A stretch of 64,000 bases of DNA. Source: an uncultured Lachnospiraceae bacterium. Its GTDB lineage: Bacteria > Bacillota > Clostridia > Lachnospirales > Lachnospiraceae. Below the pieces are notes generated by a model. It had not been told where the DNA came from, made no database searches, and saw only the letters and a list, made by a program, of their open reading frames with translations. Location: assembly GCA_910578645.1 (NCBI GenBank), contig CAJTQI010000001.1, positions 806,001 through 870,000 of the forward strand, in the 5' to 3' direction. Shown here piece by piece: positions 27,171-36,038 of this stretch. How positions within the stretch are numbered: the stretch's first letter is position 1; every line of letters begins with the position of its first letter. A program made the translations under genes and the position numbers.

Positions 27171-28313
27171 ATGTTGGATGAGAATACAATACCTTTAATT
27201 CAGGTTGAAAATATGAAGAAATATTATCCGGTCAAAGGTGGGATTATTACACATACGACCGGATATGTCAAGGCGGTGGACGACGTCAGTTTTTCCGTCA
27301 TGCGGGGGCAGACATTAGGGCTTGTGGGAGAATCGGGCTGTGGTAAATCTACGGTCGGAAGGCAGCTTGTAGGCCTGGAGGCGCCCACGGAGGGCAGGAT
27401 TTATTATAATAGATGTGATTTGGCGGCGTTACAGAAGAACAGGAAAGAAATGCAGCGGGTCAGGACGAAATTGCAGATGGTTTTTCAGGACCCCTATTCT
27501 TCCTTGAATCCGCGGAAACATATCTATGAAATTTTGGCGCAGCCTATGCTGTACCACGGCATTTCCGGCAAGGATACGGTGGAAAAAGATATCCTTAAAA
27601 TTCTTGATATGGTGGGACTTCCAAGAACCGCTTTAGGGAGATATCCGCATGAGTTTTCCGGCGGGCAAAGACAGCGGATTGGTATTGCCAAGGCGTTGTC
27701 CTTAAATCCGGAATTTATTGTCTGCGACGAGCCGGTAAGTGCGCTGGATGTGTCGATTCAAGCCCAGATTCTGAATCTTTTGAAAGAATTGCAAAGAGAG
27801 CTTGGGTTGACGTTGCTGTTTGTGGGACATGGCCTGGGGGCGGTCAACTATGTGAGCGACCAGATTGCGGTTATGTATCTGGGGAAAATCGTGGAATATG
27901 GGAGGGCGAAAGAAATTTTTAACAACCCGGTTCATCCGTATACAAAAGCGTTGTTGGAGGCTGTACCGATTCCTGACACGCAGGAGAAAAAGAAGCAGCG
28001 CAGGCTGTTGCAAGGTGAGATTGGCAGCAGTACAAATCCTCCTGCAGGATGCAGATTCCACACAAGATGTCCCTACGCCCAGGAAAAATGTAAAAGAGAA
28101 GTTCCTGTGTTGGAAGATATCGGCTGTGGGCAGTCTTGGATGCAGGGACAAGAGCCTAAGTTACAAAAAGTGCAGGAGATAGAAGCTCAAGAACGGGCGC
28201 CGCAGAGTGAAAGAGGAGAAAAAGGCAGCAGAGTGGACACGGGACGGGGTGTCAAACATATGGTGGCGTGTCCTGTCGTTTTGTCCGGTATGAGGGAAGC
28301 AATCCATGGGTAA
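27171..28313 (+). CDS. Oligopeptide ABC transporter ATPase, OppF type
   Basis: The 380-aa ATPase has Walker A GESGCGKS, FQDPYSSLNPR, signature FSGGQRQRIGIA and Walker B FIVCDEPVSALDVS; the C-terminal CRFHTRCPYAQEKC block marks the OppF/DppF class. I chose ATG 27171 with GGGGG upstream. Beyond the usual end there is a polar tail of about 50 residues rich in Gln, Glu and Arg, and its last codons overlap the permease start by 8 nt. The H-loop reads GHG (VGHGLGAV), where THD is the norm, a change in a residue that usually contacts the gamma-phosphate site. Confidence 0.91.
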   Translation: MLDENTIPLIQVENMKKYYPVKGGIITHTTGYVKAVDDVSFSVMRGQTLGLVGESGCGKSTVGRQLVGLEAPTEGRIYYNRCDLAALQKNRKEMQRVRTKLQMVFQDPYSSLNPRKHIYEILAQPMLYHGISGKDTVEKDILKILDMVGLPRTALGRYPHEFSGGQRQRIGIAKALSLNPEFIVCDEPVSALDVSIQAQILNLLKELQRELGLTLLFVGHGLGAVNYVSDQIAVMYLGKIVEYGRAKEIFNNPVHPYTKALLEAVPIPDTQEKKKQRRLLQGEIGSSTNPPAGCRFHTRCPYAQEKCKREVPVLEDIGCGQSWMQGQEPKLQKVQEIEAQERAPQSERGEKGSRVDTGRGVKHMVACPVVLSGMREAIHG

Positions 28314-29253
28314 ATATATTCTGAAACGTTTTCTGATTGCCATTCCGGTGTTGATTGGCATTACGGTGATTGATTATGCGATTATGTGTCTGGCGGGAAG
28401 CCCGCTTGAGATGCTCCAGGGACCGCGGGTGTCGGAAGCGGCGGTGGAGGCAAAGAAGATAGCGCTGGGACTCGACAAACCTGTCTATGTGCAGTATTTC
28501 GTATGGCTTGGACAGCTATTGCATGGGAACATGGGCTATTCGATAAAATCTTTTCAGCCGGTAAGCGATATGATTGGCAGTCATATCGGGCCTACGCTCC
28601 TCTTGATGGGCGTGTCCCTTATCGTGAGTCTTATTATGGCTGTTCCTGCGGGTATATACAGCGCGATTCATCAGTATTCCAAAGGTGATTATGCGGTGGT
28701 GACGGCTTCTTTCCTGGGAAGCAGCGTGCCGGGTTTTTTCCTGTCATTGTTACTGATTTACCTGTTTACCGTGCGGCTTGGCTGGCTGCCTTCCAGCGGT
28801 ATGACCACACTGGGTACCCAGAGCGGCGCGGCAGATGTGGCCAGACATATGGTGATGCCTGTGATAGTGCTTGCATTTTCTATGGCGGGCAGTAATATCC
28901 GTTATATCAGGAGTGCGGTACTTGAAATATTGCAGCAGGATTATCTGCGCACGGCACGGGCGAAGGGAATCGGGCGCTTTATGGTGATTAACAAGCACGC
29001 GCTTCGAAATGCATTGGTGCCTATTATCACGGTAATCGGCATGGAGATTCCGGTGCTTTTTGGCGGTGCGGTGATTATCGAGCAGATTTTCTCATGGCCG
29101 GGATTGGGGTTGATGACAATGAGCGCTATCAGCAACAGAGATTATCCGGTGATTATGGGTGTTTGCCTCTTGTCGGCCATTGTGGTGCTTGCCGCCAACC
29201 TTGTCACGGATATCCTGTATGCGTTGGTGGACCCTACCATTCAGTTGGATTAG
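28306..29253 (+). CDS. Oligopeptide ABC transporter permease, OppB type
   Basis: The 315-aa inner-membrane protein starts MGKYILKRFLIAIPVLIGI, the standard OppB opening. It has about six transmembrane helices and the EAA loop YLRTARAKGIGRFMVINKHALRNALVPIITV (about residues 212-243), which docks to the ATPases. It overlaps the preceding ATPase gene by 8 nt and ends 12 nt before the second permease, indicating coupled translation. Confidence 0.93.
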   Translation: MGKYILKRFLIAIPVLIGITVIDYAIMCLAGSPLEMLQGPRVSEAAVEAKKIALGLDKPVYVQYFVWLGQLLHGNMGYSIKSFQPVSDMIGSHIGPTLLLMGVSLIVSLIMAVPAGIYSAIHQYSKGDYAVVTASFLGSSVPGFFLSLLLIYLFTVRLGWLPSSGMTTLGTQSGAADVARHMVMPVIVLAFSMAGSNIRYIRSAVLEILQQDYLRTARAKGIGRFMVINKHALRNALVPIITVIGMEIPVLFGGAVIIEQIFSWPGLGLMTMSAISNRDYPVIMGVCLLSAIVVLAANLVTDILYALVDPTIQLD

Positions 29254-29265
29254 GAGGGATTGTGG

Positions 29266-30180
29266 ATGAAATTAAAAATGATGGACAGACAATCTCACGC
29301 TCAGCGGCAGACGGCTGTACAGCAAGATATTGGCAGTGAAAATTATTACCAGACAATTATCAGGAGGTTTAAGCGGCATCATCTTGCCACTGTAAGCCTG
29401 GCGGTGATAGCGGTTATCGTGGGCGCAGCGCTTCTTGCGCCTGTGATTGCGCCTTATGAGCCGAACGAAATTGTGGGGCCTTTCGCGGAGGCTCCTTCCA
29501 GGGAATTTTGGCTTGGAACGGACCAGGTTGGTAGGGATGTCTTGAGCAGGCTTTTGTATGCCACACGGATTTCCTTATTGGTAGGCGTTATGGCGACGGT
29601 GATTTCCACTGTAATCGGGGTGGTTCTCGGGTTGGTTGCAGGATATTTCGGCGGTGTGGCGGACATGGTAATTATGCGGTTTACCGATATGGTCATGTCT
29701 TTTCCGTATATCTTGTTGGTGTTGGTGGCGGCTGCCATTTTCAAGCCGGGATTGTGGAATATTATCTTGATTCTGGGGTTTGTGGACTGGCCGGGCATCG
29801 CCAGGCTAGTGCGAGGCAATGTGCTTAACCTGCGGGAGACTAATTTCGTAAAAGGAAATATCGTGGCCGGGATGCCCCTTAAGCATATTCTTTTCTCGGA
29901 GATACTCCCCAATACGGTGGCGCCGATTCTAATCTATGGGACTTCGGTGCTGGCCTTGTCAATTCTTGACGAGGCGGCGTTAAGCTTTCTTGGGCAGGGC
30001 GTACATCCCCCCACGGCGAGTCTGGGAAATATGTTAAACGGCGCCCAATCGCTTACCGTGCTCACGACCCAACCGTGGCTGTGGATTCCGCCAGGATTGT
30101 TGATTGTGGTGGTTGTTATGGCCATAAACTTTATCGGCGATGCGCTGCGGGATGCGCTTGACCCGAACGGAGGACGCTAG
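29266..30180 (+). CDS. Oligopeptide ABC transporter permease, OppC type
   Basis: The 304-aa protein has an extended polar N-terminus followed by LATVSLAVIAVIVGAALLAPVIAPYEPNEI, then FWLGTDQVGRDVLSRLLYATRISLLVG, the OppC family block. About six transmembrane helices and an EAA-like loop (NFVKGNIVAGMPLKHILFSEILPNTVAPILIY) are present. ATG 29266 is favoured: AGGAGGG lies 7 nt upstream, while the TTG at 29260 sits within that spacing. It forms the translocation pore with the OppB-type subunit. Confidence 0.92.
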   Translation: MKLKMMDRQSHAQRQTAVQQDIGSENYYQTIIRRFKRHHLATVSLAVIAVIVGAALLAPVIAPYEPNEIVGPFAEAPSREFWLGTDQVGRDVLSRLLYATRISLLVGVMATVISTVIGVVLGLVAGYFGGVADMVIMRFTDMVMSFPYILLVLVAAAIFKPGLWNIILILGFVDWPGIARLVRGNVLNLRETNFVKGNIVAGMPLKHILFSEILPNTVAPILIYGTSVLALSILDEAALSFLGQGVHPPTASLGNMLNGAQSLTVLTTQPWLWIPPGLLIVVVVMAINFIGDALRDALDPNGGR

Positions 30181-30204
30181 ATTAAGTAAGAATGGGGGAT
30201 TCAT

Positions 30205-30786
30205 ATGACTACGGTATATTTTGTCCGTCATGCGAAACCGAATTTCGGTAATCATGATGATTTGACCCGTGAATTGACTGAGAAGGGTATGGAAGACAGG
30301 AAATTGGTGACTGCTTTTTTGTGGGATAAAAGTATTGCCGCAGTTTTCTCAAGCCCATATAAAAGGGCAGTTGATACCGTAAAAGATTTTGCGGACGCCA
30401 AACAGTTAGAAATAAAATTGGTGGACGATTTCAGGGAGCGGAGAGTCGAAAGCCGTTGGATAGAAGACTTTGAAAATTTTTGTAAAAGTCAGTGGGAAGA
30501 TTTTGATTTCAAGCTTTCGGATGGAGAGTCTTTAAGGGAAGTGCAGAAGAGAAATATCGAGGCGCTTTGGCAGGTGTTGGAGACATATCCCGGGAAAAAT
30601 GTGGTGATTGGGAGTCATGGAACGGCCTTAAGCACGGTGATAAATTATTTTGACTCATCTTTTGGCTACAATGAATTTCAGGCAATCAGAAACGCAATGC
30701 CCTGGATTGTGCGATTTTCTTTTGAGAATAATCGGTGTTTAGAGATAGAAAAATATGACTTGTTTTGCAAAAAGGTGACAAAATGA
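30205..30786 (+). CDS. Histidine phosphatase family protein
   Basis: The 193-aa protein has the phosphoglycerate-mutase-like phosphohistidine motif VRHAKPN (about residues 6-12), the substrate block AAVFSSPYKRAVDTV (about 46-60) and the second His in VVIGSHGTAL (about 134-143). It is a branch-1 histidine phosphatase of unknown substrate. GGGGGA precedes the ATG. Its stop overlaps the start of the amidohydrolase gene (ATGA), and only 24 nt separate it from the permease gene, so it probably belongs to the transporter operon. Confidence 0.87.
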   Translation: MTTVYFVRHAKPNFGNHDDLTRELTEKGMEDRKLVTAFLWDKSIAAVFSSPYKRAVDTVKDFADAKQLEIKLVDDFRERRVESRWIEDFENFCKSQWEDFDFKLSDGESLREVQKRNIEALWQVLETYPGKNVVIGSHGTALSTVINYFDSSFGYNEFQAIRNAMPWIVRFSFENNRCLEIEKYDLFCKKVTK

Positions 30787-31970
30787 GCTTGCGTGGAGAT
30801 AAGAAACTGGAACAATATTTGATAGAGAATTTCGAGTGGTTCCACAGACATCCGGAGTTGTCCTATGAGGAGTACGAGACGACGGAAAGAATACGCGCGG
30901 TTCTCACCGACGCGGGTATAGAGATTCTGGAGTATCCGCTTGCCACCGGGCTGGTGGCGGTGGTGCGTGGCAGGAAGGAATCCGCAGACGGACACTATGG
31001 TGTGACGGCGCTGCGGTGTGACATAGACGCGCTTCCCATCATGGAAGAAGCGGATGTGCCGTATGTGTCCGAATATACGGGCAAAATGCACGCTTGCGGA
31101 CATGATTTCCATATCACGGCGGGAATCGGTGCGGCGATTCTCTTGCAGGAGCGCTGTGAAGAGCTGTGCGGGACGGTTAAATTTATCTTTCAGCCGGCGG
31201 AGGAAGAAGCCCATGGTGCGATGAAGATTCTTGAGAGTGGTGCGGCGGATGATGTGGAGCGTATCTGGGGTTTTCATGGTGACCCTACCAACCGGGTCGG
31301 TGCGGTGGGCATCAGGGAAGGGTATGTGACGGCGGCGGTGGACAGGTTTGTTATCCGTGTGCGAGGCGTAGGATGCCATGGGGCACATCCTGACGACGGT
31401 ATCGACCCGATTCTTGCGTCGGCAGCCATTGTCCAAGGTTTGCATTCTATCGTCGGGCGGAATGTGAATGCTTTTCATCCGGCCGTGCTCAGTGTCACAA
31501 GGCTGCAGGCGGGCGCCACATGGAATGTGATTCCTACGGTGGCTGAGATGGAAGGCACTGTGCGCACGATGGACAGGGAGGACCGGGTTCTTTACGAGCG
31601 GAGAGTGCGTGAGACTGCGGAGAGGATTGCCGCGGCATACGGGGCTGTGGCAGAAACAGAATGGACGGCAGGGCCTCCTGCAACATACAATCACAAAGAG
31701 ATGGCACGGGTATGTGAAGACGTGGCGCGCAAACAGGGGATGGAGGCAGTGCCGGAGGAAAGTTCTATGGGCGGGGACGATTTCGCCTATTATGAAGATA
31801 AGGATGCCATGGGGAGGGAATTACCGGGCTGCTATGTAAAGATTGGCGTCGGCGTAGGACAACAGATTCATCACCCGGCATTCCGGGTAGAGCAAACGGC
31901 GATTTTACCCGCGGCGGAATATTTGGCGGCAATTTTGCTTGCCGATTCTGCCAGTGCGTCTGGCAGATAA
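30783..31970 (+). CDS. M20-family amidohydrolase (aminoacylase/hippuricase-like)
   Basis: Metal-dependent hydrolase that frees amino acids from N-acyl or peptide conjugates. The 395-aa protein carries FEWFHRHPELSYEEYET at the start, LRCDIDALPIME (Asp ligand, about residues 80-92), MHACGHDFHIT (Cys/His ligands, about 103-113), FQPAEEEAHGA (Glu pair, about 140) and the HGAHPDDGIDPI lid-domain block. This is the M20D pattern. Start ATG 30783 overlaps the upstream stop; AAGGTG lies before it. Following an oligopeptide importer, it may process the imported cargo. Confidence 0.92.
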   Translation: MSLRGDKKLEQYLIENFEWFHRHPELSYEEYETTERIRAVLTDAGIEILEYPLATGLVAVVRGRKESADGHYGVTALRCDIDALPIMEEADVPYVSEYTGKMHACGHDFHITAGIGAAILLQERCEELCGTVKFIFQPAEEEAHGAMKILESGAADDVERIWGFHGDPTNRVGAVGIREGYVTAAVDRFVIRVRGVGCHGAHPDDGIDPILASAAIVQGLHSIVGRNVNAFHPAVLSVTRLQAGATWNVIPTVAEMEGTVRTMDREDRVLYERRVRETAERIAAAYGAVAETEWTAGPPATYNHKEMARVCEDVARKQGMEAVPEESSMGGDDFAYYEDKDAMGRELPGCYVKIGVGVGQQIHHPAFRVEQTAILPAAEYLAAILLADSASASGR

Positions 31971-32012
31971 CCTTTATGAATCATTTTCCGACAGGCCGTA
32001 ATTTTCCGGTAA

Positions 32013-32037
32013 ATGGGAATTGATTTCCCGTTTTTTA
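32013..32037 (+). terminator. Terminator of the peptide ABC operon
   Basis: AAATGGGAA and the following TTTCCC arm close over a small loop and run into GTTTTTTATG, 43 nt after the amidohydrolase stop codon. Confidence 0.75.
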
Positions 32038-32100
32038 TGTGGCATGATAAAGATATATGACAGCTTATAAGGGGTACAAAAATAAATGAGGAGGTAATGT

Positions 32101-34686
32101 ATGAGGTTATTGGTAATCGGAGGCGTGGCGGCAGGGACGAAAGCCGCTGCGAAATTTAAACGGGTGAATCCGGAGGCCGAGGTGACGATTGTTACCAAAG
32201 GGAAAGATATTTCCTATGCCGGTTGCGGACTGCCCTACTACGTGGGTGGGAGCATTCCGGAGAAAGAGCAGCTTATCGTAAATACGCCGGAGAAATATGC
32301 TGCATTGACGGGCGCTATGGTGTATCCTCAGAGGGAAGTGGTGTCGCTTGAGCCTGGGGCGAAAAAGGCTATAGCCAAGAATCTTCGGACAGGGGCGGAG
32401 GAGACTTATGCGTATGATGCCTGTATTGTGGCAGTGGGGGCGTCCCCTATCGTTCCGCCTCTTTCGGGACTGAATCTTCCGGGCGTCTTCGTGATGCGCA
32501 CGCCGGACGATGCCATTGAGACAAGGGATTATATCGCCAGGGATAACGTAAAGCGCGCAGTGGTGGTGGGCGGCGGTTTTATCGGATTGGAAGTGGCTGA
32601 GAACCTGATGGAAAAGGGGTTATCGGTAACATTGATTGATATGGCGCCCCAGATTATGCCCGGATTTGATACGGAGATGGCAGACTATGCGGTGCGTCAT
32701 CTGGAAAAGAAAGGCATTAAGGTACTTACCGGCACGAAACTGGAAGGTGTGACAGGTGAGGAGCGGGTGCAGGGCGTGCAGACTGACAAAGGGCTGCTTT
32801 CCGCGGATGTGGTTATTCTTTCCATCGGTATCCGTCCAAATACGGGATTCTTGCAGGATACCGGAATCGAGATGTATAAGGGAACCATATTGGTGGATGA
32901 CAAGATGGCCACCAACGTGGCGGATGTCTATGCGGCAGGCGACTGCGCTATGGTGAACAACCGCCTTACGGGACAGCGGCAGTGGTCGCCCATGGGTTCT
33001 TCCGCCAATATGGAGGGCCGTATGCTTGCCCTTGCCCTGGGCGGCAGGGATGTGTCCTATCCCGGCGTGCTTGGGACGGGCGTGGTGAAGTTGCCGGGGC
33101 TGTCAGGCGGCAGGACAGGTTTATCGGAGGAGCAGGCGAAGGCGGCAGGCTATAAACCGATTTGTGTGTTAGCGGTGACCGACGATAAAGCGCATTATTA
33201 TCCGGGCAGCGCATGGTTTGCCATCAAACTGGTGGCAGATGCAGATACACATAAATTGTTGGGCGTTCAGGTACTTGGCCCTGGCGCGGTAGATAAGGTG
33301 ACAGATATCGGTGTGATGGCTGTTACTTTCGGAATAGCTTTAGAGCAGATGACTTGTCTGGACTTATCCTATGCACCGCCTTTTTCCACGGCTATTCATC
33401 CTTTTGTGCAGGCAGTACATATGCTTTTGAATAAGATAAACGGCGATATGGACAGCTTTACCCCGGCGGAATTTATGGCGGGCGCGGCAAAGGATTATCG
33501 GGTAATAGATGTGAACCCTGCGGGACCTACCATTACAGGTGCAACCTATGTAGATTTGTTAAAGGTAAAGGGAGAGGTGCCGGGACTTGCCAAGGACGAA
33601 AAGCTCCTGCTTGTCTGTGCCAAGGGAAAGAGGGCATATCTGTTACAGAACAGGTTGAAACGGTTTGGTTATACCAATACGAAGGTGTTGGAAGGCGCTT
33701 CTTTCTTCAATGTGGTTAAAGTGGCAAGTGCGCCCGGCGTGGTGACGATTCCGGCGGAAGAGATAACAAGGGTGAAAGCGTTGGGATGTCTGCACAATAA
33801 GGGAACTGACAACTTCAATGTCCGTGTGATTACGAGAAACGGTAAGATTACCACAGCAGAGCATAAAAAAATAGCGGAGGCGGCGGAGAAGTTTGGCAGT
33901 GGGGATGTGGTGATGACGACCCGTCTGACACTGGAAATCGTGGGCGTGCCCTTTGCACAGATTGAGCCGCTCAGGGCATTCCTGGCGGAAGAAGGTTTGG
34001 AGACAGGCGGAACCGGCTCTAAGGTACGTCCTGTAGTAGCCTGCAAGGGAACGACATGCCAATATGGATTGTTGGATTCCTACGAGCTTTCGGAGAAGAT
34101 ACATGAGAGATTTTTCCACGGGTATGCATCCGTGAAACTGCCTCATAAGTTTAAGATTGCGGTGGGTGGTTGCCCGAATAACTGCGTGAAGCCGGATTTG
34201 AATGATTTCGGTATTGTGGGACAGAGAGTTCCCGTGATTGATTTGGAGAAGTGCCGTGGATGCGGAAAATGTCAGGTTGCGTCGGCCTGCCCGGTGGGCG
34301 CGTCACAGGTGGTGGACGGCAAACTTGTCATCGAGCCGGAGCAATGCAACAACTGTGGACGCTGTGTAGGCAAATGTCCTTTCAAGGCGGCGGAAGAGAG
34401 CGCTTATGGATACCGCATTTATATCGGCGGACGTTGGGGCAAGAGAGTTGCCCATGGGCAGAAATTGGATAAGATTTTCTTAGATGAAGAGGAAGTACTG
34501 TCCGTTCTGGAAAAAGCCATTCTGCTTTTCCGTGAACAGGGCAAGACAGGAGAACGTTTTGCGGATACGATAAGCAGGCTTGGATTTGAGAATGTGCAGG
34601 CACAGCTTATGTCAGATGAGATTTTGAAGTATAAAGACCAGATTATCAATGCAAAGATGCATTTGGTGGGCGGCGCAACGTGCTAA
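32101..34686 (+). CDS. Four-part oxidoreductase: CoA-disulfide-reductase-like, rhodanese, siroheme/4Fe-4S half domain, ferredoxin
   Basis: An 861-aa fusion. Residues 1-445 form an FAD/NAD(P) disulfide reductase with RLLVIGGVAAG, the CoADR active-site block SYAGCGLPYY (Cys42) and YAAGDCA. Residues about 455-545 are rhodanese-like with an apparent active Cys506 in VCAKGKR. Residues about 570-705 resemble half of a siroheme nitrite/sulfite reductase: Cys648 and Cys653 (CKGTTC), then Cys691 and Cys695 (GGCPNNC), the ligand pattern for a siroheme-coupled 4Fe-4S cluster. Residues about 713-760 hold two 4Fe-4S motifs (CRGCGKC and CNNCGRC). A sulfur-oxyanion or polysulfide reduction role is inference; the siroheme cluster follows directly. 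AGGAGG precedes the ATG. Confidence 0.88.
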   Translation: MRLLVIGGVAAGTKAAAKFKRVNPEAEVTIVTKGKDISYAGCGLPYYVGGSIPEKEQLIVNTPEKYAALTGAMVYPQREVVSLEPGAKKAIAKNLRTGAEETYAYDACIVAVGASPIVPPLSGLNLPGVFVMRTPDDAIETRDYIARDNVKRAVVVGGGFIGLEVAENLMEKGLSVTLIDMAPQIMPGFDTEMADYAVRHLEKKGIKVLTGTKLEGVTGEERVQGVQTDKGLLSADVVILSIGIRPNTGFLQDTGIEMYKGTILVDDKMATNVADVYAAGDCAMVNNRLTGQRQWSPMGSSANMEGRMLALALGGRDVSYPGVLGTGVVKLPGLSGGRTGLSEEQAKAAGYKPICVLAVTDDKAHYYPGSAWFAIKLVADADTHKLLGVQVLGPGAVDKVTDIGVMAVTFGIALEQMTCLDLSYAPPFSTAIHPFVQAVHMLLNKINGDMDSFTPAEFMAGAAKDYRVIDVNPAGPTITGATYVDLLKVKGEVPGLAKDEKLLLVCAKGKRAYLLQNRLKRFGYTNTKVLEGASFFNVVKVASAPGVVTIPAEEITRVKALGCLHNKGTDNFNVRVITRNGKITTAEHKKIAEAAEKFGSGDVVMTTRLTLEIVGVPFAQIEPLRAFLAEEGLETGGTGSKVRPVVACKGTTCQYGLLDSYELSEKIHERFFHGYASVKLPHKFKIAVGGCPNNCVKPDLNDFGIVGQRVPVIDLEKCRGCGKCQVASACPVGASQVVDGKLVIEPEQCNNCGRCVGKCPFKAAEESAYGYRIYIGGRWGKRVAHGQKLDKIFLDEEEVLSVLEKAILLFREQGKTGERFADTISRLGFENVQAQLMSDEILKYKDQIINAKMHLVGGATC

Positions 34687-34716
34687 ACAAGACGTAACCT
34701 TGAGATTCATGTAGAT

Positions 34717-34761
34717 TACCCTCAGTGGACAGAATGTGTGTTTCGTTGTCCGCTGAGGGTA
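34717..34761. repeat. Palindromic intergenic repeat, copy 2
   Basis: TACCCTCAGTGGACA (34717-34731) and TGTCCGCTGAGGGTA (34747-34761) are inverted with 14 of 15 positions pairing. The left arm is identical to that of copy 1; the interior differs. It lies between the large oxidoreductase and hemA, with no T-run behind it. Confidence 0.8.
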
Positions 34762-34863
34762 TATTTCATGCACAAGCATAAAGTATCTGCATGATGCCTG
34801 GGGACGGTGGGCTAAAATCAGGCTTTGTTTGACAGTATGAGAGAATTTTTAGGATGGGGAAAC

Positions 34864-36000
34864 ATGGAGTGTATCAGTATCAATCATAAGACGGCAAAAT
34901 CTGTGGACAGACAGCAATGTTACGTTCCGGAAGAGAGTAGGGAGGAGTTTGTTAGAAAAATTTTGTCCCTTGACAGGATAGAACAATGTGTTCTTCTGTC
35001 CACCTGTAACCGCACGGAAATCTATGTGCAGGGGGAAACAAATAGTTTTCAGGACATGGAAGAGGCGTTTGCGAAGGCAACAGGGAGTGACGTGGAATGG
35101 ATTCGCAGCCTTGACAGGAGATATGAGGGCAGGAAAGCGGTGCAGCATCTTTTTCGTGTAGTCTGCGGAATGGAATCTATGGTTATCGGGGAAGATGAAA
35201 TTCTTGGCCAGACAAAAGATGCATATATGCAGTCGAAAGAAGCGGGGCACACGGGGTATGAGCTGAACTGTATCTTTCAGGCGGCGTTGTCCTGTGCCAA
35301 GCGGGTGAAAACAGAGACGATGATTTCCAAGACTTCCGTATCTGTAGCCACTCTGGCGGCCAATGAGGTGTTCCGGCTTCCTATGGCGGCCAAAACCGTA
35401 CTTTTGATGGGGAGCAGTGGAAAGATGGGCGGCATTATCCTGAAAGACCTTCTTAGTCAGGAGAATATCCGGGTGATTGCCACATCCAGGTCTCACAATG
35501 GAATGTACCGGAGCAACAGTCCGCGCGTGGAAACCGTAGATTACAGAAATCGTTATGATTATCTGGATGCGGCGGACGCAGTGGTATCTGCGACATCCAG
35601 TCCTCATTATACGCTGACGGCCAAACGGGTCAAAGAATCCCTAAAGACCATGAAGGAAAGATTGTTTCTGGACATATCCATGCCGCCGGATATGGATAGT
35701 GATATCGCCAGAATAAGCGGTTGCCGCTTGGTCACCTTGGATGAGGTCAGCCGGTTGGCCAGGGAGAATAACAGGCTCAAACAACAGGCGCTTGTGTACG
35801 CGGAAGAAATTCTGGAAGAAGATTTGGAGAAGATATGTAATGTGTTGGCTTTCCATCGGTTTACCAGGGCTGATGCTTGTTGGAAGGAGAAATACCAGGG
35901 TGTTCCGGCGGAGAAACTCATATATTTGTTGCGGGATAAACTGGACAGTAGAGCTTTTCAGGCGGTACTGGATGTGCTGGTCGGTGAAGGAATGAGCTGA
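34864..36000 (+). CDS. hemA: Glutamyl-tRNA reductase
   Basis: First dedicated step of C5 tetrapyrrole synthesis: reduces Glu-tRNA to glutamate 1-semialdehyde. From ATG 34864 (GGATGGGG upstream) the protein is 378 aa, with the catalytic Cys48 in LLSTCNRTE, the GMESMVIGEDEILGQ block (about 97-111), a nucleotide-binding loop LLMGSSGKMGG and a C-terminal helical dimerisation part. An earlier TTG at 34825 is possible but adds residues outside the family pattern. It opens a run of six tetrapyrrole genes. Confidence 0.94.
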   Translation: MECISINHKTAKSVDRQQCYVPEESREEFVRKILSLDRIEQCVLLSTCNRTEIYVQGETNSFQDMEEAFAKATGSDVEWIRSLDRRYEGRKAVQHLFRVVCGMESMVIGEDEILGQTKDAYMQSKEAGHTGYELNCIFQAALSCAKRVKTETMISKTSVSVATLAANEVFRLPMAAKTVLLMGSSGKMGGIILKDLLSQENIRVIATSRSHNGMYRSNSPRVETVDYRNRYDYLDAADAVVSATSSPHYTLTAKRVKESLKTMKERLFLDISMPPDMDSDIARISGCRLVTLDEVSRLARENNRLKQQALVYAEEILEEDLEKICNVLAFHRFTRADACWKEKYQGVPAEKLIYLLRDKLDSRAFQAVLDVLVGEGMS

Positions 36001-36038
36001 AAGTACGGTTTTCCTGACTGAGTGAGGAGAGGGCAAGG

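Noticed and set aside
30678..31694. 338-codon minus-strand frame opposite the M20 amidohydrolase
   Set aside because: Antisense shadow with His/Arg-rich sequence and no Shine-Dalgarno site; the plus-strand gene has all catalytic motifs.
34687..34863. Cobalamin or other riboswitch upstream of hemA
   Set aside because: No B12-box-like sequence or known aptamer core seen; only the palindromic repeat is present.
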